Assembly (NCBI GenBank): GCA_030710605.1
Contig: CP092882.1
Span: forward strand, 23,136,446-23,200,445
Source of the DNA: Cordylochernes scorpioides
Lineage: Eukaryota > Arthropoda > Arachnida > Pseudoscorpiones > Chernetidae
Direction: 5' to 3'
Length of the DNA: 64,000 nt
In this document: piece by piece, positions 1-14,500 of the stretch
Layout of the letters: each line of letters opens with the position of its first letter
Numbering within the stretch: position 1 is the first letter of the stretch
The notes under the pieces: model-generated
The model's input: the letters and a program-made list of their open reading frames with translations, nothing else
The model's database searches: none
What the model was told of the DNA's origin: nothing
Translations under genes and position numbers: made by a program

Positions 1-1663
1 ACCCTGTCTCCAACTCTTCGTTTTATTTCGTTTACCTTTTTCAGGGAAAGTAAATCTTCTCTCTTGTACATCGTTTGTCCACGCTTTCCTGGATCCCAAT
101 ACTTTCTAGGCGAAAAATTTCCTTAATGAGCTGATGCATCTCATCATATTGCTCCTCGGTGACGCAACACAAAGCATAGTCGGCATCTGGGATTGCATAG
201 GACCATGTGAAACCAATCTAGTCGAGTGCGCGTCACTATAGGTGCACCTACATCTGGTGTATATTATCCTGATCAAGAAGTGTCGATGGTTCAGCATCTG
301 AAATGTCTAGAACTAACTGTTGTTTGAGGTAGGGCCACACTTGCGTCATAGACGTGACATGATTGCAGAGGAAGAGTGAGAGATGCTTCAATGTCTTATA
401 GGACAAAGTTTATGATCATCCTATTCGGACCTTTTACCTTTACTAGTGCAACTCCCAGTTGATTCTAGTTTCTTGAGAAACATGATCATCGACTTTAGGA
501 TCTGGTGATGGAGCAGAAGATGAGCTGACTTCCGCTCGAGGTGGAGATGATGTTAGACTATGCAGCAAAGTGTTGTGCCGACGCCTATATCCATAAACTC
601 CACAGATTCTCTGACTCTTGCAGTCACGTGTCCTGCATTGAGGCAAAATAAAGCACAATCTTTTTTTCTGGCGATATTCAAGCACTCATGAACCGGTTTT
701 GCGTGCACTTGGTAGTGCTATGATTATTCTTGCCACATAGATTGAATTGTAGATTTTGCGGTTGCGAACGTGATGGGCCTTTCGTTTCTGACTCCCTTTG
801 CCTGTCAATGCTTCGGCGATGCTACATTGCTGGAGATGTTAGCCGTTTCATTCAACCAACTGGCCAAGTCCTCAAGTGTAACATTTTGAATTTTCATTAT
901 TCTCTTGCCCCACTTTAATTTCATGCTATCTGGCGGTCTATTAAAAAGTTCCATCATTAGATTTTGATTTTGCAGATGCACGGGAGCGTTCAAGTTGTCA
1001 ATTCTCGCCAAAAAATTCTTGATGACATCAGAGTATTCCAAAAAAAAAATGAAAAAAGAAATCAAACCCTTGCTTCCTTATTGATTGTGTCATAATATCG
1101 TCCCTTCGAGAATGTGCTCGCTTAGCCTTTTCGATTAGGTCTTCAATAATGTATTGAGGTTACCATATATATTTTTTGGCTGTTCATGGCTCTCTCGGCG
1201 TTTTTAGGAATAATCATTAGAGCGCGCATTAAGTTCCTGGCCTCTCCCTTCAGAGCCTTTTCTAGCCTTGTTATGTTCTGGGCTGAAGAATAATCGATGT
1301 TATTAGTCAAATTTATATAACGATGGACCAAGGCTCTCGCCAACTCAAAGGAATTCCATTAAATTTGGCAGCTTGCTTGATTTGGAATTGCGTGAAATAA
1401 ACTTCGCGACAGTATTATTTTGGGTCGCTAGGCGCTTGATTCATTACCTGTACTAACGCATTTACACCAGTCATAGGTAAAGGTGGAGGCTGCAGAGATG
1501 GCTGTCGTTGAGCTGCCATCACTGAGTAATATGAAGCGAAGTCTCTGAATAGAGCAATAACTTCTGTTCTGAAGAGATCCTCCTCGTTGTCCAGACGGTC
1601 ATGTATCGAAGTCTTAGAATGCGTTGTTTTTTTTTTCTGCTTCAAGCTTGTGTGGAGTACCAA
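1..1663 (-). pseudogene. Bel/Pao LTR retrotransposon gag remnant
   Basis: Broken reading frames on the minus strand (about 1663-1415, 1343-1143, 1065-805, then fragments to the window edge) carry the typical order of Bel/Pao gag. They show the LEKALKGEARNLMRAL block, then a region around FLARIDNLNAPVHLQNQNL, then MKLKWGKRI, which resemble the DUF1759-type capsid region. Further on, near 700-640, is a degenerate zinc knuckle (C-GKNN-H-STTK-C with its first Cys lost). Stops and frame changes show it is dead. In the family this protein forms the particle that packages the element RNA. The element continues past the left edge, so pol is not visible. Family assignment is from recalled motif patterns. 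Confidence 0.6.
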
Positions 1664-1879
1664 CCTGAGAAATATATTCAGAAAGTTATAACTCTAGTTT
1701 TATTTTAGCTTTTAATTTTGTAATTTCCTCTGGGGAGGCTGTTGGAATCGTCTTGTTCATTTTTTTAAAATGAATTTATATTAGTAAGAAATTAAATGAA
1801 TTCTAGGTTTCTAATTCTAAATCTATAATTTCGGTATAATTTTTAATTTCTTATTATCTATATTTTCATATTCGGTTTT

Positions 1880-1906
1880 AAATTCCTGGGTTTCGGCACC
1901 AAATTT
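1880..1906 (-). other. Possible primer-binding site of the Bel/Pao remnant
   Basis: On the minus strand the stretch beginning TGGTGCCGAAACCCAGGA lies about 220 bases upstream of the gag remnant. A TGG start and this composition fit a tRNA-primer binding site just inside a 5' LTR. The LTR itself, which would lie at about 1907-2300, cannot be delimited. Confidence 0.4.
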
Positions 1907-2465
1907 CAGCAAAATATTGCCTTTGAGCAGTGTTGTTTAGATAACTGGGGAAATTTCCTGACTGTTGACGCTAGGTGATGGTAACAGATGAAATCTGAAC
2001 ATCCTGGTTGCTCTTTCTTGGTGCTGCATTTTCAATGTCAATGAGCGTTTATATAGACATACTTCGATGTATATTATAAGTGGTTACTAGAATAAAGGTG
2101 AATTTTGGATTAAAAATGCAAATGAAAATATATAAAGAATTTATAGACACACTGTCGCGCGCAACAAGAAAGAAAATATGCAATTGTATAAATTGATTTA
2201 TAATATTTTAAATATCTATGTACTATATAGAATATTAATTTTAAATTATTTTGTAATCAAAGATTTTTTGAAATAATAAAAATTCATCATCAAGCTCGGT
2301 GTTTATTTTCGTTTGTCATGGTTGTTCGAGAAAGAACTTGCATTTCTCATTAGGAGGACCGTATTTCCTTATCTTTTAAAAATTGGTCTAAAACTTCAAA
2401 TTATTTTATTTTTATTTTTTTATATTTTTATTTATACATTATTATCTGAGAAAAAATCTGACACA

Positions 2466-2582
2466 ATGAAAGCAAACGAGACAAATGAATATGACGAGCT
2501 TAATAAAAGCCTTTTGGAAAAAATGAGACATAGGGATTATCTAGAAAGCGAAATTAAAAGTCTTCTTGAAGTTTTGAAAGAG
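2466..2582 (+). CDS. PSMD9: PSMD9 exon 1
   Basis: Encodes 39 residues from ATG, ending LLEVLKE in phase 0, followed by the donor GTAAGA. It is the N-terminal helical segment, rich in Glu and Lys. No clear promoter motif can be assigned; the upstream stretch 1907-2465 is very AT-rich. Confidence 0.85.
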
Positions 2583-5500
2583 GTAAGAAATAAAAGTACT
2601 TACACATTCTATATTTATCATTTTGTCAAATAAAGTGACAGTCGATCCCTTGGCATGTTTACACTTAAGCGTTAGGTAGTATTTTAGATAACTGCTCACA
2701 TATTCTTTACACATTAAATCATAAACCTACGTAATTTTTGAAGTGTTCAATAATATTCAACATGACATTAAATTAATTAAAACTAATTTTTCTAAACATT
2801 CACAGCACCATCTGTTTATTATGCTTAGGCGCAAATATTTCAAAATCGCGGTAGGTTGATTAATAAATTAACAACAAAAAAATCTATATTATGATGGGTG
2901 TAGCAGGTAAATTGGAACTAACTTTGGCTACCATAAAAAAACATAAAAATGTTTTCTTTCTATCCAAGACATAGCCATAATTACAATTGTATGAAATGTC
3001 TCTGAGAGTAATAATTGAGAATATAAAAATTTAACAGCCTTCATCAATATCATCATCATCCAAAAGAAACATTGAATATTGAAAATACATTAGAAAAAAT
3101 AAACCATGTATAAGTCAGGATAACAGTATATTTATCTATTGTTTTGCCTTTACCAAACCCAAAAAAGTGTATATGATACTTTATCAATACAAGGTAATGA
3201 CACCAAATCCAAATAAATAAATAGTGTGTGACATTATGGTAACAACATTGTTACCATCTTCAGACAAAAGTACTGAATGAGAAAAAAGAGAATATGGTTT
3301 TACCGGCTACTAACCACAGTGTATGATGTATGAATGTAGCAAGCAATGAGAAAGAGTAAGAGAGCTCTCAATGAGAGAAAACGGAAATATCTTTATTTAC
3401 GGGGCTGCTAACCAAAATAAAATGATTTTTGAGCCCCAATGGCCGTGTAAAGCGGAATATATAAAACTACTATGACCAGGTTGGAGAGGCTAGGGACAGG
3501 ATCTCCGTCAGGGAAGAGGCAGGTTAGGCCGGATTGGGTCCGCGGAGGTCAGGATGCAAGAAGAAGGCGGGAGGACTAGAACTTTGCAGCTCTAACTCTG
3601 GTAGTTGGGCAAGACATTGATCTTGCCTCGTGGTCAGCAGAGAGGCCCTTGGCTGAGCAGTTGGTGCACTTGGCCGTGCGCGGGTTGGCGAGAGTTGGAG
3701 AGCTTCGGCCTTGGTGGTCACCAGAAGCGCAGTGGAAGCAGGTGACCGTAGCCTTGGTGCACCTATCGGCATTGTGGCCGTAGCCACAGCAGTGGTAGCA
3801 GATGTGGACTGACTCCTCGTAGTTCAGGATCACGTGGTCCACAATGATCTTGCTGCATCTTCCAATGGCCTTGAAGGAAGCCAAGTCCAGCTCGATGAAG
3901 GCCGTGCAGGTGCCATTTCTGGTCAGAGATCTGTGTGTAATGCGGACAGACTTGTCTCCATGAAGCTGGCTGAGGGCATCGGTGGAAAGGAAGGCCTTGA
4001 CAATGTCCTCATCCGCGGTTTTCGCCTCCACGTTGAAGAGGCAGATTCTTGGGAGGAATTGCCTCAGTTCCCGGACTTTTCAATGAGAAAAAATATCACA
4101 GCAGGTTTTAAATAGTTACTTTTATCAAGTGTGTAAACAAGATAGCAGATAAGAAGAAGATAGTTTTCAGAGAAATTGTGGTTTATCATCATACTTTATC
4201 ATATTATTTGAGTAAGAGTCAATACACAATGTGGTGGTGTCCATGGTTAAACCAATTCCTGAAGTCCACTCCTCTCCAATTTTGCGATGGTAGTTATAGA
4301 CCTGGAAAATAGGTCCTCTATTGTCAGTTCTGGCATGATATGTTCCGGAGAAGCTTCTGCATTATTGCATTTCAAGAGGTTATTGAAGGTTTTTTGTCCA
4401 TTTTGAAATTTTAAGGTTTTATAGCCACTTCTTAGTCTTACTAAAGCTGTTTGTTGATTTCTATTGAGTTTTTGAAGTTCTTCTAATTGTTTCAATGGTT
4501 TGTACAAGATAGCAGATAAGAATCTTGTTTACACACTTGATAACAGTAACTATTTAAACCATGCTGTGGTAAAATTTCTCATCCAGTACTTTTGTCTGAA
4601 GATGGTAACAACGCTGTTACCGAAACGTCACATACTATTTATTTATTTGGATTTGGTTTTATTACCTTGTGATTGCAAAAAAAAGCGTGTCACTTACCAA
4701 GCAATAGCAATAATCATACCTTTGAAGAAATATATACGTATAAAAAAAAAAAGAAAATAAATCAAAATTGACAGCTTATCCAAATCATCACTGGATTTGG
4801 TCTTATTACCTTGTGTTTATAATCTATAATCCAAATTGTGCCTTATCTTTTTTTGCAATGTAAACACACAAATGGCTTAGTGTGATAACAACATACTTGT
4901 GTGTTACACAGGAGAAGAATGTAGGAATGTCAGGCAACCTGGTGGATGAAGAAGGTTACCCGCGCAGTGACATTGACATCTACCTTGTTCGGATCACTCG
5001 CCACAAGATCAACTGTAAGTCTCCATTATACTATACTATACCCATCACTAGTCATACATTAATAGTACAAATAATTATAAATATAAAATAGGCGTTATTG
5101 TTAATTTTCAAAATATTCACACCCATTTTTTACAAAATTTATTTTGTCCATAATATAAATATATATAAAAAAAATTTCTCCCCATTGAATATAACAAAAT
5201 ATTTTTAAAACTTAATTCTGTTGATGTTATGTGGCGCTGAGTTTGTTGTTGACACACATTAAATATGTTAAAACACCTTGATAAAGGTTGGCGTTCAGCC
5301 AACTGAAATATTGGTAAAATAAATGATATTTTGATCCAATATATGCCTTTTTAATTAAACATATATTAATACAAAGCAATAACACGCCATCTATATACAG
5401 TAGAACCTCCCTGTAAAGGACACCTAATTGCAGAGCCAAAGTATTCTTTAGAGAGAGGTGTCCTCTTACCGGAGAGTTTCTAAATTGTAAAAATGGTAAT

Positions 5501-8500
5501 TTTGCAAATGAAAACTGTCCTTTGTGGAGAAGTGTCTGTTAAAGGGAGGTTCTACTGTATAACAAATGAAAACATTAAGATGTAAATGTTTTTTTTTTCA
5601 CAAATAAATCAAGCTTCTACTGTCCTTACTGAGATGAAGAGCATTGCTCGATGAAAATATTTACATGTAATTCTACTGTCATAAAAGCTTATGTCCATAG
5701 TTTGCTTAAATACCATTTATAAGATTCCACCCTTCAGTGTCTTCTTCTTCTTTCTTATCTCCACTCAATCATTTCAGGGTATCAAGCTTGTAGAGCTTGA
5801 GACTTGACAACCATCACGACTGGGTGAAGTAAAATACGTTTGCCTTTGTTATTAAGACTGGGAGCACTACTCACTGGTAGGCCGACTTAGCTCCAAAAGA
5901 AATGGCCACCTCTGACGCCATGTGCAGCCACTCCTAACATGGAGTACAAATGCTGCTCATTCTGTATCCCTGGATTAGGAGCCCTTACAGGGTACTATCA
6001 GCCGGGCCAGCTGAGCCCAGGTTTTTTAGAAAGCTTGTTACTGCTCCCCCTCCTCTTTTTTCATTCGGGCTTGGGACCGGCAAAGGCGGAGTTCCACCCT
6101 TCAGTGTAACATATATAAGCAGAATGATCCAATACAGTATTATAGCCCTAAAGAAGTGATCTGGTAGATTAAATTGGTGAAACTGCTGGGAGGGTTCACT
6201 ACTGATGAGCCAAGCCCTCCGAATATATTTTTTCATCGCAATAAGGACAGTAGAAACTTGATTTATTTGTTAAAAGAAACATTTGTGTCTGAATGTTTTC
6301 ATTTGTTACTATACATACAGTATAACCTTGTTAATTCCATACCCTATAATTCAACACTTGAGATAATTCGACCATATTTTCATGTCCCGACCTCCAGTTT
6401 ATCAAATAACAAATGATAATTTGACCCATTTTTAAAATCAATTTTCGGCAACATTATATAATTCTTTTATAAATACAAATTTATTGCTAAAAATACAATG
6501 TCAGATGGGACATCATTGTTTCAGTTAGCATATACACACCATTCTTAACCCTTTCCAGTCTGTGTGCACCTTTGTTTATGTTAGTGTGGAGGCTGCCGTC
6601 TACTGTGCATGTAATATGATCCACTCGCGCATCTTCCTTTATTCCCCATATTATCAACTATAATATAAAACATCATATTTTACAAGTGGAAATATATTTA
6701 TTAGAGTGTATACAATAATTTAAAAAAAATTAGAAATTTCAATTTACAGTAAAACCCCGCTAATACGAACCCTGGATATAACGAACCCACGCCGATTCCC
6801 AATTCCATTCCATTGAAAATACCATCGTTATAACGAACTTTGCGATTTTTAGAATAACGAACTACCACTATAACGAACCTATTTTCGGTCCCAAAATAAT
6901 AAAATCTATTTAAAATACTATGCTTATAACGAACTTAGAATTGTAATTTTAAAAAAATATATTAAAACAACAAAATTTTGAGCATGTTTCAACTCGCGGA
7001 TCACGATTTCAAAATAATAAAATTAGCTGCATTGTTTGTTTTGATTTTTGCCCTTTATTTTGCTGTATGTTGTATAAATTTTTACATATTATACTTTTTA
7101 TTAAATAGAATATCTTTGCATCCATTAAATTTGAAATATAAAATATGCAAATGGCTTCCAAAATAAAGAAAACAAAGACATTTTAAAAACAAAAACGTTA
7201 TTTCTTTTTAAAAAAAGGCCATTTTTCAGAACTTTTCAAAGTGAAGCAACATAGGCAAAATGTTAAGACTATATGAAAATAAGTGAATATAACTTTTCTA
7301 TTATAAAAAATAAAATATAAAGTTATTAAAAATTGTTACAAAGAGGAATCAACCTCAACTTTTGCCGCGATCGCGATCGTACGTTTTAGGGCTAAAAAAA
7401 GTCCAAATAAACGGTCCCGTGATGAAACAAAAATTATTTTTATGCCATTAACTATGAGGATTTTGAAGACAGCAATGTTTTGCATGACAGGTTAAAAAAA
7501 ACGAAATCTAGACCTAAAAGAGTATGTGGAAACATGAAATGGAAGAAAAACACTAACTTTATTTGAATGGTGCAATGCTTGATGAGTGCTTTGAAGCAAC
7601 AAGGTATTAGAGCCATTTTTTCAAGTAAACATTGTATTATATAATGTGATAATGATGTTTTAAAATCATTTTATATCTTTGAATATATATTTAATAAACT
7701 TGGCCTAGGATTTGTCTTGATTTTGAAATTAGACATAGAGGTACATGTATGTTAATGATAAGAAGAACCTATCATCTAATGATTTCTATTATTATTCTGT
7801 ATTAATGTAAGAAAATTGGTCAATTAAGGGAATTAAAACAAAGTTACCACTATTAAGAGGCAACCTCTTCCTGTGTGTATGGCCGTCCTTTAATTATACG
7901 GTCTAAAAATTTTGAAAAGTAAAAAAAAAGCCAAACCGTGGCTATAGTGAACCAAAAGCTCTGTCCCATTGGGGTTCACTATAGAGGGGTTTTACTGTAT
8001 ATTTCAATAAAGTATGGTATTTCGGGAAACAATCCCCCAAATGAAGAGCTGGTTTGTCACTACAGGTTTCACAATAAAAACCTGTTATTTTTCTATCTAT
8101 CATGTGTGGATTAGGAAGAACAGACCTTTAACTCTTTGACAGTCTGGATGTTAGCTTTGTGGGACCGATTTTCCATCCTTTCCAAACTTGCTGAGGTTGA
8201 AGTTTTCATAGGTTTTTGGAGATGCATTCTGCCATGGTTCCACAAGCTCTTTCACCAATTTTTCACAATATATTTCATGTCTGATTGGCCTTAGTCCATT
8301 TTCTTTTCATGTTCTTGTCTGGATATATGAGTTAACAGTATTCATTTCTAGGCCCCAGAAAAAAAAAATTCTCCACCATTTTACAGTTTTTCTGAAAAAT
8401 TTGTATGTTGTACAAAAGTGGTCAGCAACATCCATACCTCCCATATTCAAAGTGTAGTCTATAATGGCAATTGGCTTCTGAATTTCTTCTGAACTACATC

Positions 8501-11500
8501 TAGGTTTCCTGGGAACTAGCTGTGTGGGATGAAAAGGCAATATGGACCACACATTTGTCCTTTCAACAGAGTATGAATACGTGAATTTGTGTGTGTTTGA
8601 GACAGTCGCTAACTACACACACATACCATGATTATCATGGCCTGTACTATGTATACTTAAGTAAAAAAACATGACAAAGGTTAGGTGTCATCTGTTGAAC
8701 TAAAGTCAGTATTGATAGAGTACAATTTGTATTATAGATTAAAGCTAACAAGACCATATATCCAAATAAATATATTATGCCGCCTGACATTTCAGTAACA
8801 CCTAGTACTGAATCTATGTTACTGAAATGTCACACATAATTTAGTCCATTTGGATGTGGTCTTGTTACCTGTTAAAGTTTTAGATTTGTTAGGGATATCG
8901 GGAAAAATTTATTCAAGGAGATTCTAATGTATTTGGTTTTATCAATCCATTGGTTTAAATGGTACTAGGTCACTCACACACACACACATACATACACAAA
9001 AGTCTTTATTAGGGACTTGCCCCATACAGATTCTCCCAATTGGGTAAAGTAATAATCATCTTGTGTTATTTACATAGAAATTGAACTGGCTTTACTCTTC
9101 GTCTCAAAGTAATTTAATTGTTGACTGGTCCTTACATAATGATGATCTAAAAAATTTATAGTAAGCTATTGCCTTAGATTTGTTTGCTGATATTTTTGAA
9201 AGCAATCGTTTGACTGGTAAAGGGAAATCATCAGTTAGGTAGCATTCTGTTTCTATTGAGGTATGGAAGTTTTGAATTTCTTATTCTTGATTGGTCTTCT
9301 TGTATCGATTGATCTGACATTGTCCTAATAATCAAAGGAATATAACTTTGCAATATATTGTGATCCGAGCATCCAATAAGCCATGAGNNNNNNNNNNNNN
9401 NNNNNNNNNNNNNNNNNNNNNNNNNNNNNNNNNNNNNNNNNNNNNNNNNNNNNNNNNNNNNNNNNNNNNNNNNNNNNNNNNNNNNNNAAACTGGTGTTAT
9501 TTAGGTACTAGGTCACTCAAGACTCGGTAAAAACTTTAACTACTTGGATTGACAATTATAAGCAGTATGGTAAACTTCTTTATCTCCACTCAATCATATT
9601 AAGGTATTTAATAATGCACAATTTGGATTATAAATTATAAACACAAGGTAATAAGACCGAATTCAAATAAATAAAGAGTGTGTGACATTTCAGTAACAGT
9701 TTTGTTACCATCTTCATACAAAAGTGCAGAATAACAACACTGTTACTGAAATGTCACACACACTCTTTATTTATTTAGATTTGGTCTTATTACCTTGTGT
9801 TATTAGGGTATTTAAAAAATTAATAAAGGAATTTTGTTTGGAAAAAGATGGTTACATCAACTTTATATTTTTTGGATGAGAGTGACAGAAAGTCATTTAA
9901 ATGTTGGGAAATAAATATTAAAAAATGATGTAGCGCCATATATTTTTCCAAACTTGAATGATAAAAGTAAAAAACCTTATAAATTCCAACCCTTCCACAC
10001 CAGTATAGTACCTACCTCTTCTTCTTTCTTTTCTCCACTCAATTATATCAGGGTATCAAGCTTGTAGAGCTGTGTCTGCTGGGGATGGGTAGAGCTCATC
10101 AAGAGATAAGTCAATACAGTCAATAATGTAGTTTGGGGTTGCAGGTTGACACTTAATACATAGTGAGAAAACCTTGCAACCATTCTGGAAAGTCATTGTC
10201 TGTAGATGACCAGACTTAAGTCTGGAAATCAAAGACTGTTGTTCTCTTGGGAGGACAGAATTAGTGCTTGTCTCTCCTGCTCTGTACCAGTCATGTGCAG
10301 CATTAGATAGTATGGTAAACTTCATTGCAGAAGTAGATTCTTAGAGAAGATAAAAAAAAAAAGAATCATCCTGTAGATTCAGATTTAAGTCAGGGAACCA
10401 GAAATTTCCACTTAAATCCTGTAACTCATATCATCATCGCAACTCTACTTCCACAGCTATATATCAAACTAATTATTTCTTTATCTTGATTGTGATTCCT
10501 CATACCTACACTCCTTGTTCCATAATCACTTTTTTATTAGGTACCGCTCAAAAAGAGCAACCTAGTTTATGATAATTGGAACAATGAATAATATCTAAAG
10601 AGACAAGGGTCGCCTCTCCCTTCAAAATAGACACCAAAACACAGACGCCATCTATTGACCGTCGCCGCAAACTAGCGGCCTAGGGTCGGTGACAAAGCCA
10701 CAACACCAGCTTTGGCAAACTGAAAGTTTATTCACATATTAAACAAAATGTTAACGCGGGATTCAATCCTGGTTAATGACTGTCGGGAATCGAGGGTGTT
10801 ACCCTCTCATTCACCGACTCTTTTACCTACACTCATGGGCAAAACTTAAAGTAGAAAATCTTTGATATCGCTAGCCTCTTTTTTTTTTTTTTTTTTTTGA
10901 AGGAGACCAAGACAATTTTGTTCATACTTGGTTATCTTGTGGGTCTCTTCAATAAAGGCTACTGTGTATCAAATATCTTTCAGAGTTATTGTCTGAATCC
11001 TGATATACATGCTAAAATGTACAACTTCCTTATGTTTTGTCCATGAGTGTATCTATCTCTCATTTCCAGTACCTAAATTCACATTAAAAATAATTTGCAC
11101 TGTTGTTTACAAGATGCTCTAATTGATAAACATTGTCTTAAATGGATCCTGTTTTGAATTTGCTTACAAGCTTGCTAGACTTGTTTATGGGACTTCAAAC
11201 ATGTTAGTTTTGAATTAGGTATGTAACGCTGTAATTGATGATAGTGAAGCCTCGTTATATAACAGCCTCTCCTTTTATATAATAGCTACATCATTACATT
11301 ATTTTAAAGCCCCAAGTTCCAATTATATTTTAACTTTTTTTTTTTTTTCACTTATCCCTAGTACATGTGGAACAGGCCATTATAATCATGGTGGGTAGAA
11401 GTTGGCGACTGCTTTTACTCTAAGTGCATCACATGTCTACACATGTGAAAAGCAGTTCGACTTTGCACTTACAAAAGTAATTTAACTATAGTTATAACAA

Positions 11501-14500
11501 CATAAAATCTCTCAAAGTGATGTTGTTATAGCAAGGTTTGACTGTCTAGGCATTTAGTCAATTGAGCCTTAGACATTGCCTTTAGTTAATTGAACATTTC
11601 TTATTCCCTCTCTGTTGTCCTAATATTGAATCTTTGAGATCTAATTAATGGTATGTAAACATCCTTCTCTCTCTTGCCTAGCTTGAACAAGACCAAGAAC
11701 ATCTCTTCATATTTCAAAAATATATATGTTTAATAAATATATACAGTTAAACCTGTCTATAGCGCCCCCTCTTGGGACTCACTAAAATAGGGTGCTATAG
11801 ACAGGTCACTTTTAATGTAAATCGCATCGGGCGCTATTTAGAGGGGGCGCTATAAACAGGTTTAACTGTATATAGATAGATAAAAAGAGCTTGAAGAAAG
11901 AAGTAAACAGAGTATCACCCTTGACTTACATTTCTTAGATTTAATAGGATTCAGTGGTCTAAACCATTGGTTTTCAACCGCTACAACCTGGGATAAAATG
12001 CTGCGCATTGGGCACTTTTTTTTTAATAAAAAAAAAATGCTCCAATGGCCCCTGATTCTTGCAAAAGTCCAACACCACCAGTGAGTGCAAGTAACCAAAC
12101 GGGACTCTGGTACATTTGTAAGTGCAAAGTCGAACTGCTTTTCACATGTGTAGACATGTGTGGCACTTACAGTAAAAGCAGTCTCCAACTTCTCACCATG
12201 ATTATCATGGCCTGTACCATGTGTACTAGGAATAATATATATATTTTTTAATGATTCAGAGTTATGGCATAATTGATTTTTTTGTGTATCTTCAGTGGAC
12301 ATGTTTCATTTGGATTCAGTATGGATGATTAAATTGAAGATGGTTTTTAGTTAGACATTTATAAAACCTTTCAAAGAGAAACTATGTTGGCTGAACAATG
12401 TTGTGTACTCTCCCTTACATGAAATTGATGTTTGGGAATCCCAGCTATTGCCTAAATATGGAGTATTATATGTTGAAGGCCTTCAGAATGACCTGCGTCA
12501 CTTGATGGAAGAGATTGCGGAGGGCATCAACCGCCTTCACCAGCTGGCTGCACCAAAAGATGGCCTGGAGGATGAAGAGATGGCCGGCCTGGAAGCTTTC
12601 CTGCTGGTGCAGAAAGTGGACAGGGACTCCCCGGCATTCCTAGCTGTGAGTGGCTAGCCTGGAGTGAAACCTCTCATATCCTGTCACTTTTGTTAAATTG
12701 GAGGATCTCACCAAAGATTTATTTGCCAATAATTTATACAAAATGTAATTCCTTGTGTGACAAAGGTTTGCATTCAGCCAACCAAATTATTGGCAAATAA
12801 ATCTTTTATTCAATCCAATGTATATCCTTTTTTTATTATCTAAACATTCAATATTGTCACTTAAAGCAATTCTTCCCCCCCTGAAACTTCTCATCTAACA
12901 ACAAAACTGTCAAGAGGATTTCTTCTTGAACAAATTAGCATCGTACAGACTTATTTGCAGCCGCAAATTGCAACACCTCACAGCATAAGGATTGTTGTTG
13001 ATAAAGTTTTCTGAAGAAGAAAAACATGCTCTGTTTTTAGAAAAATATCCAATACAGTAGAACCTCCCTTTATCGGACACCCCGCTAGCGGACACCTCTC
13101 CACAAAGGACAGTTTTCATTTGCTAAATTACCATTTTTACAATTTAGCAACTCTCTGGTAAGAGGACACTTCTCCCTAAAGGACACTTTGGCTCTGTAAT
13201 TAGGTGTCCTTTACAGGGAGGTTCTACTGTATTGAGTTAACAAGCGTAGTGAAATTAAGACAAAGCATCTCTCCTGAGGATGCAACTAAAATTTACTGAT
13301 GACATCTGTCCTAATAAAATCAACCCTTTTTGTTGCGGAATATATAATTTTATTTTTATATTTTTTTGATAAAAGTGTACTTTAATTCAAAATGTATTTT
13401 TATAAATTCCTATGAAAGCTCATATGTTAAACTAACCTTATAAGAGATTTAAACTATTTTTGACGCAAATGATTATTAAAAAAAAATAAAACAATTTTCT
13501 ACTCCCCTTACTCTAATGATAAATTAATGCGAGAGCCTAGCTCATCAGTGTGGAACCCTCTCATTAATTTATCATTGCGCTAAGGGCAATAGAAAGTTAT
13601 TTTATTTTGAAAAGAATCATTCGCGTCAAAAATAGCTTAAATTTCTTCTTTCTTATCTCCACACTTGGTGAAGTAGAATGCGTCTGCCTTTGTCATTAAG
13701 ACTAGGAGCACTACTCAGTGGCAGGCCAACTTAACTCCAAAAGAAATGGCCGCCTCTGACATGAGGAACAGACTCCATGTACAGCCGCTCCTAACATGGA
13801 GTACAAACGCTGTTCATCCTGTATCCCTGGATTAGGAGCCCTTACAGGGTACTATCAGCCGGGCCAGCTAAGCCCAGGTTTTTTAGTGAGCTTGTTACTG
13901 CTCCCCCTCCTCCTTTTTCATCCGGGCTTGGGACCGGCAAGGGCGGAGTTATTTAAATTTCTTAAAACAGATTATGCGCTAATCCATCATGTCAAACTAA
14001 TCTTGTAAAGTTGTGACACAAAACTTGAGGTAACAACACCAAAGATTGAAGAAAATAAGACCTAATCCAAACAAATTAATAGTGTGCAATGTTTCAGTAA
14101 CAACGCTGTTACTGAAACGTCACACAATATTAATTTATTTGGATTAGGTCTTATTTACTTTTCTATCTATAATCTCTAATCCAAATTTTGCTTTATCGTC
14201 ACAAGACCAAATCAAAATGAATGAAATCTATAATCCAATTTATACCTTATATCATAGAGAGAGAGAGAGACACAAGAGTGTGTGTGTAGAATCTACGGGT
14301 TGGAGATGAGATTGTGAAGTTTGGCTCAGTCAACAAGGATAACTTCCTCGACATGAAGTCTATAGCAGAGGTGGTGCAAAACAGCGTGGGGGTAAGTCAT
14401 TGTCAAGTTAGCACCTTCCATCCCTGAAAATTTTAACAAACTTCCTATTATTTTTTCTATGTAGAAACAATTTCTACAGACAAGGTAACAATCCATATAA

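Larger units (their letters stand above)
3182..4690. repeat. Palindromic element P1 (interrupted copy) with hammerhead-like motif
   Basis: The left arm (about 3182-3285, containing TTACCATCTTCAGACAAAAG) and the right arm (about 4498-4680) are inverted complements of each other. They are separated by inserted non-LTR fragments (3500-4040 and 4247-4507). The right arm holds a hammerhead-like core at 4585-4636. Related P1 copies occur at about ten places in the window. The original unit appears to be a long foldback sequence with a GGTAATAAGACCAAATCCAA-type outer arm. Confidence 0.6.

Noticed and set aside
2313-2465. N-terminal extension of PSMD9 from the upstream ATG at 2313
   Set aside because: The extra 51 residues are AT-driven hydrophobic sequence with no match to the family; the ATG at 2466 begins the conserved protein.
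5235-5350. A third hammerhead-like candidate (CTTGATAAAGGTTGGCGTTC, then CAGCCAACTGAAATATTGG), with a relative at 12765-12830
   Set aside because: A stem II of GTTGGC/GCCAAC is good, but the core has insertions and substitutions on both sides, so it cannot be called a ribozyme from sequence alone. It may be a decayed relative.
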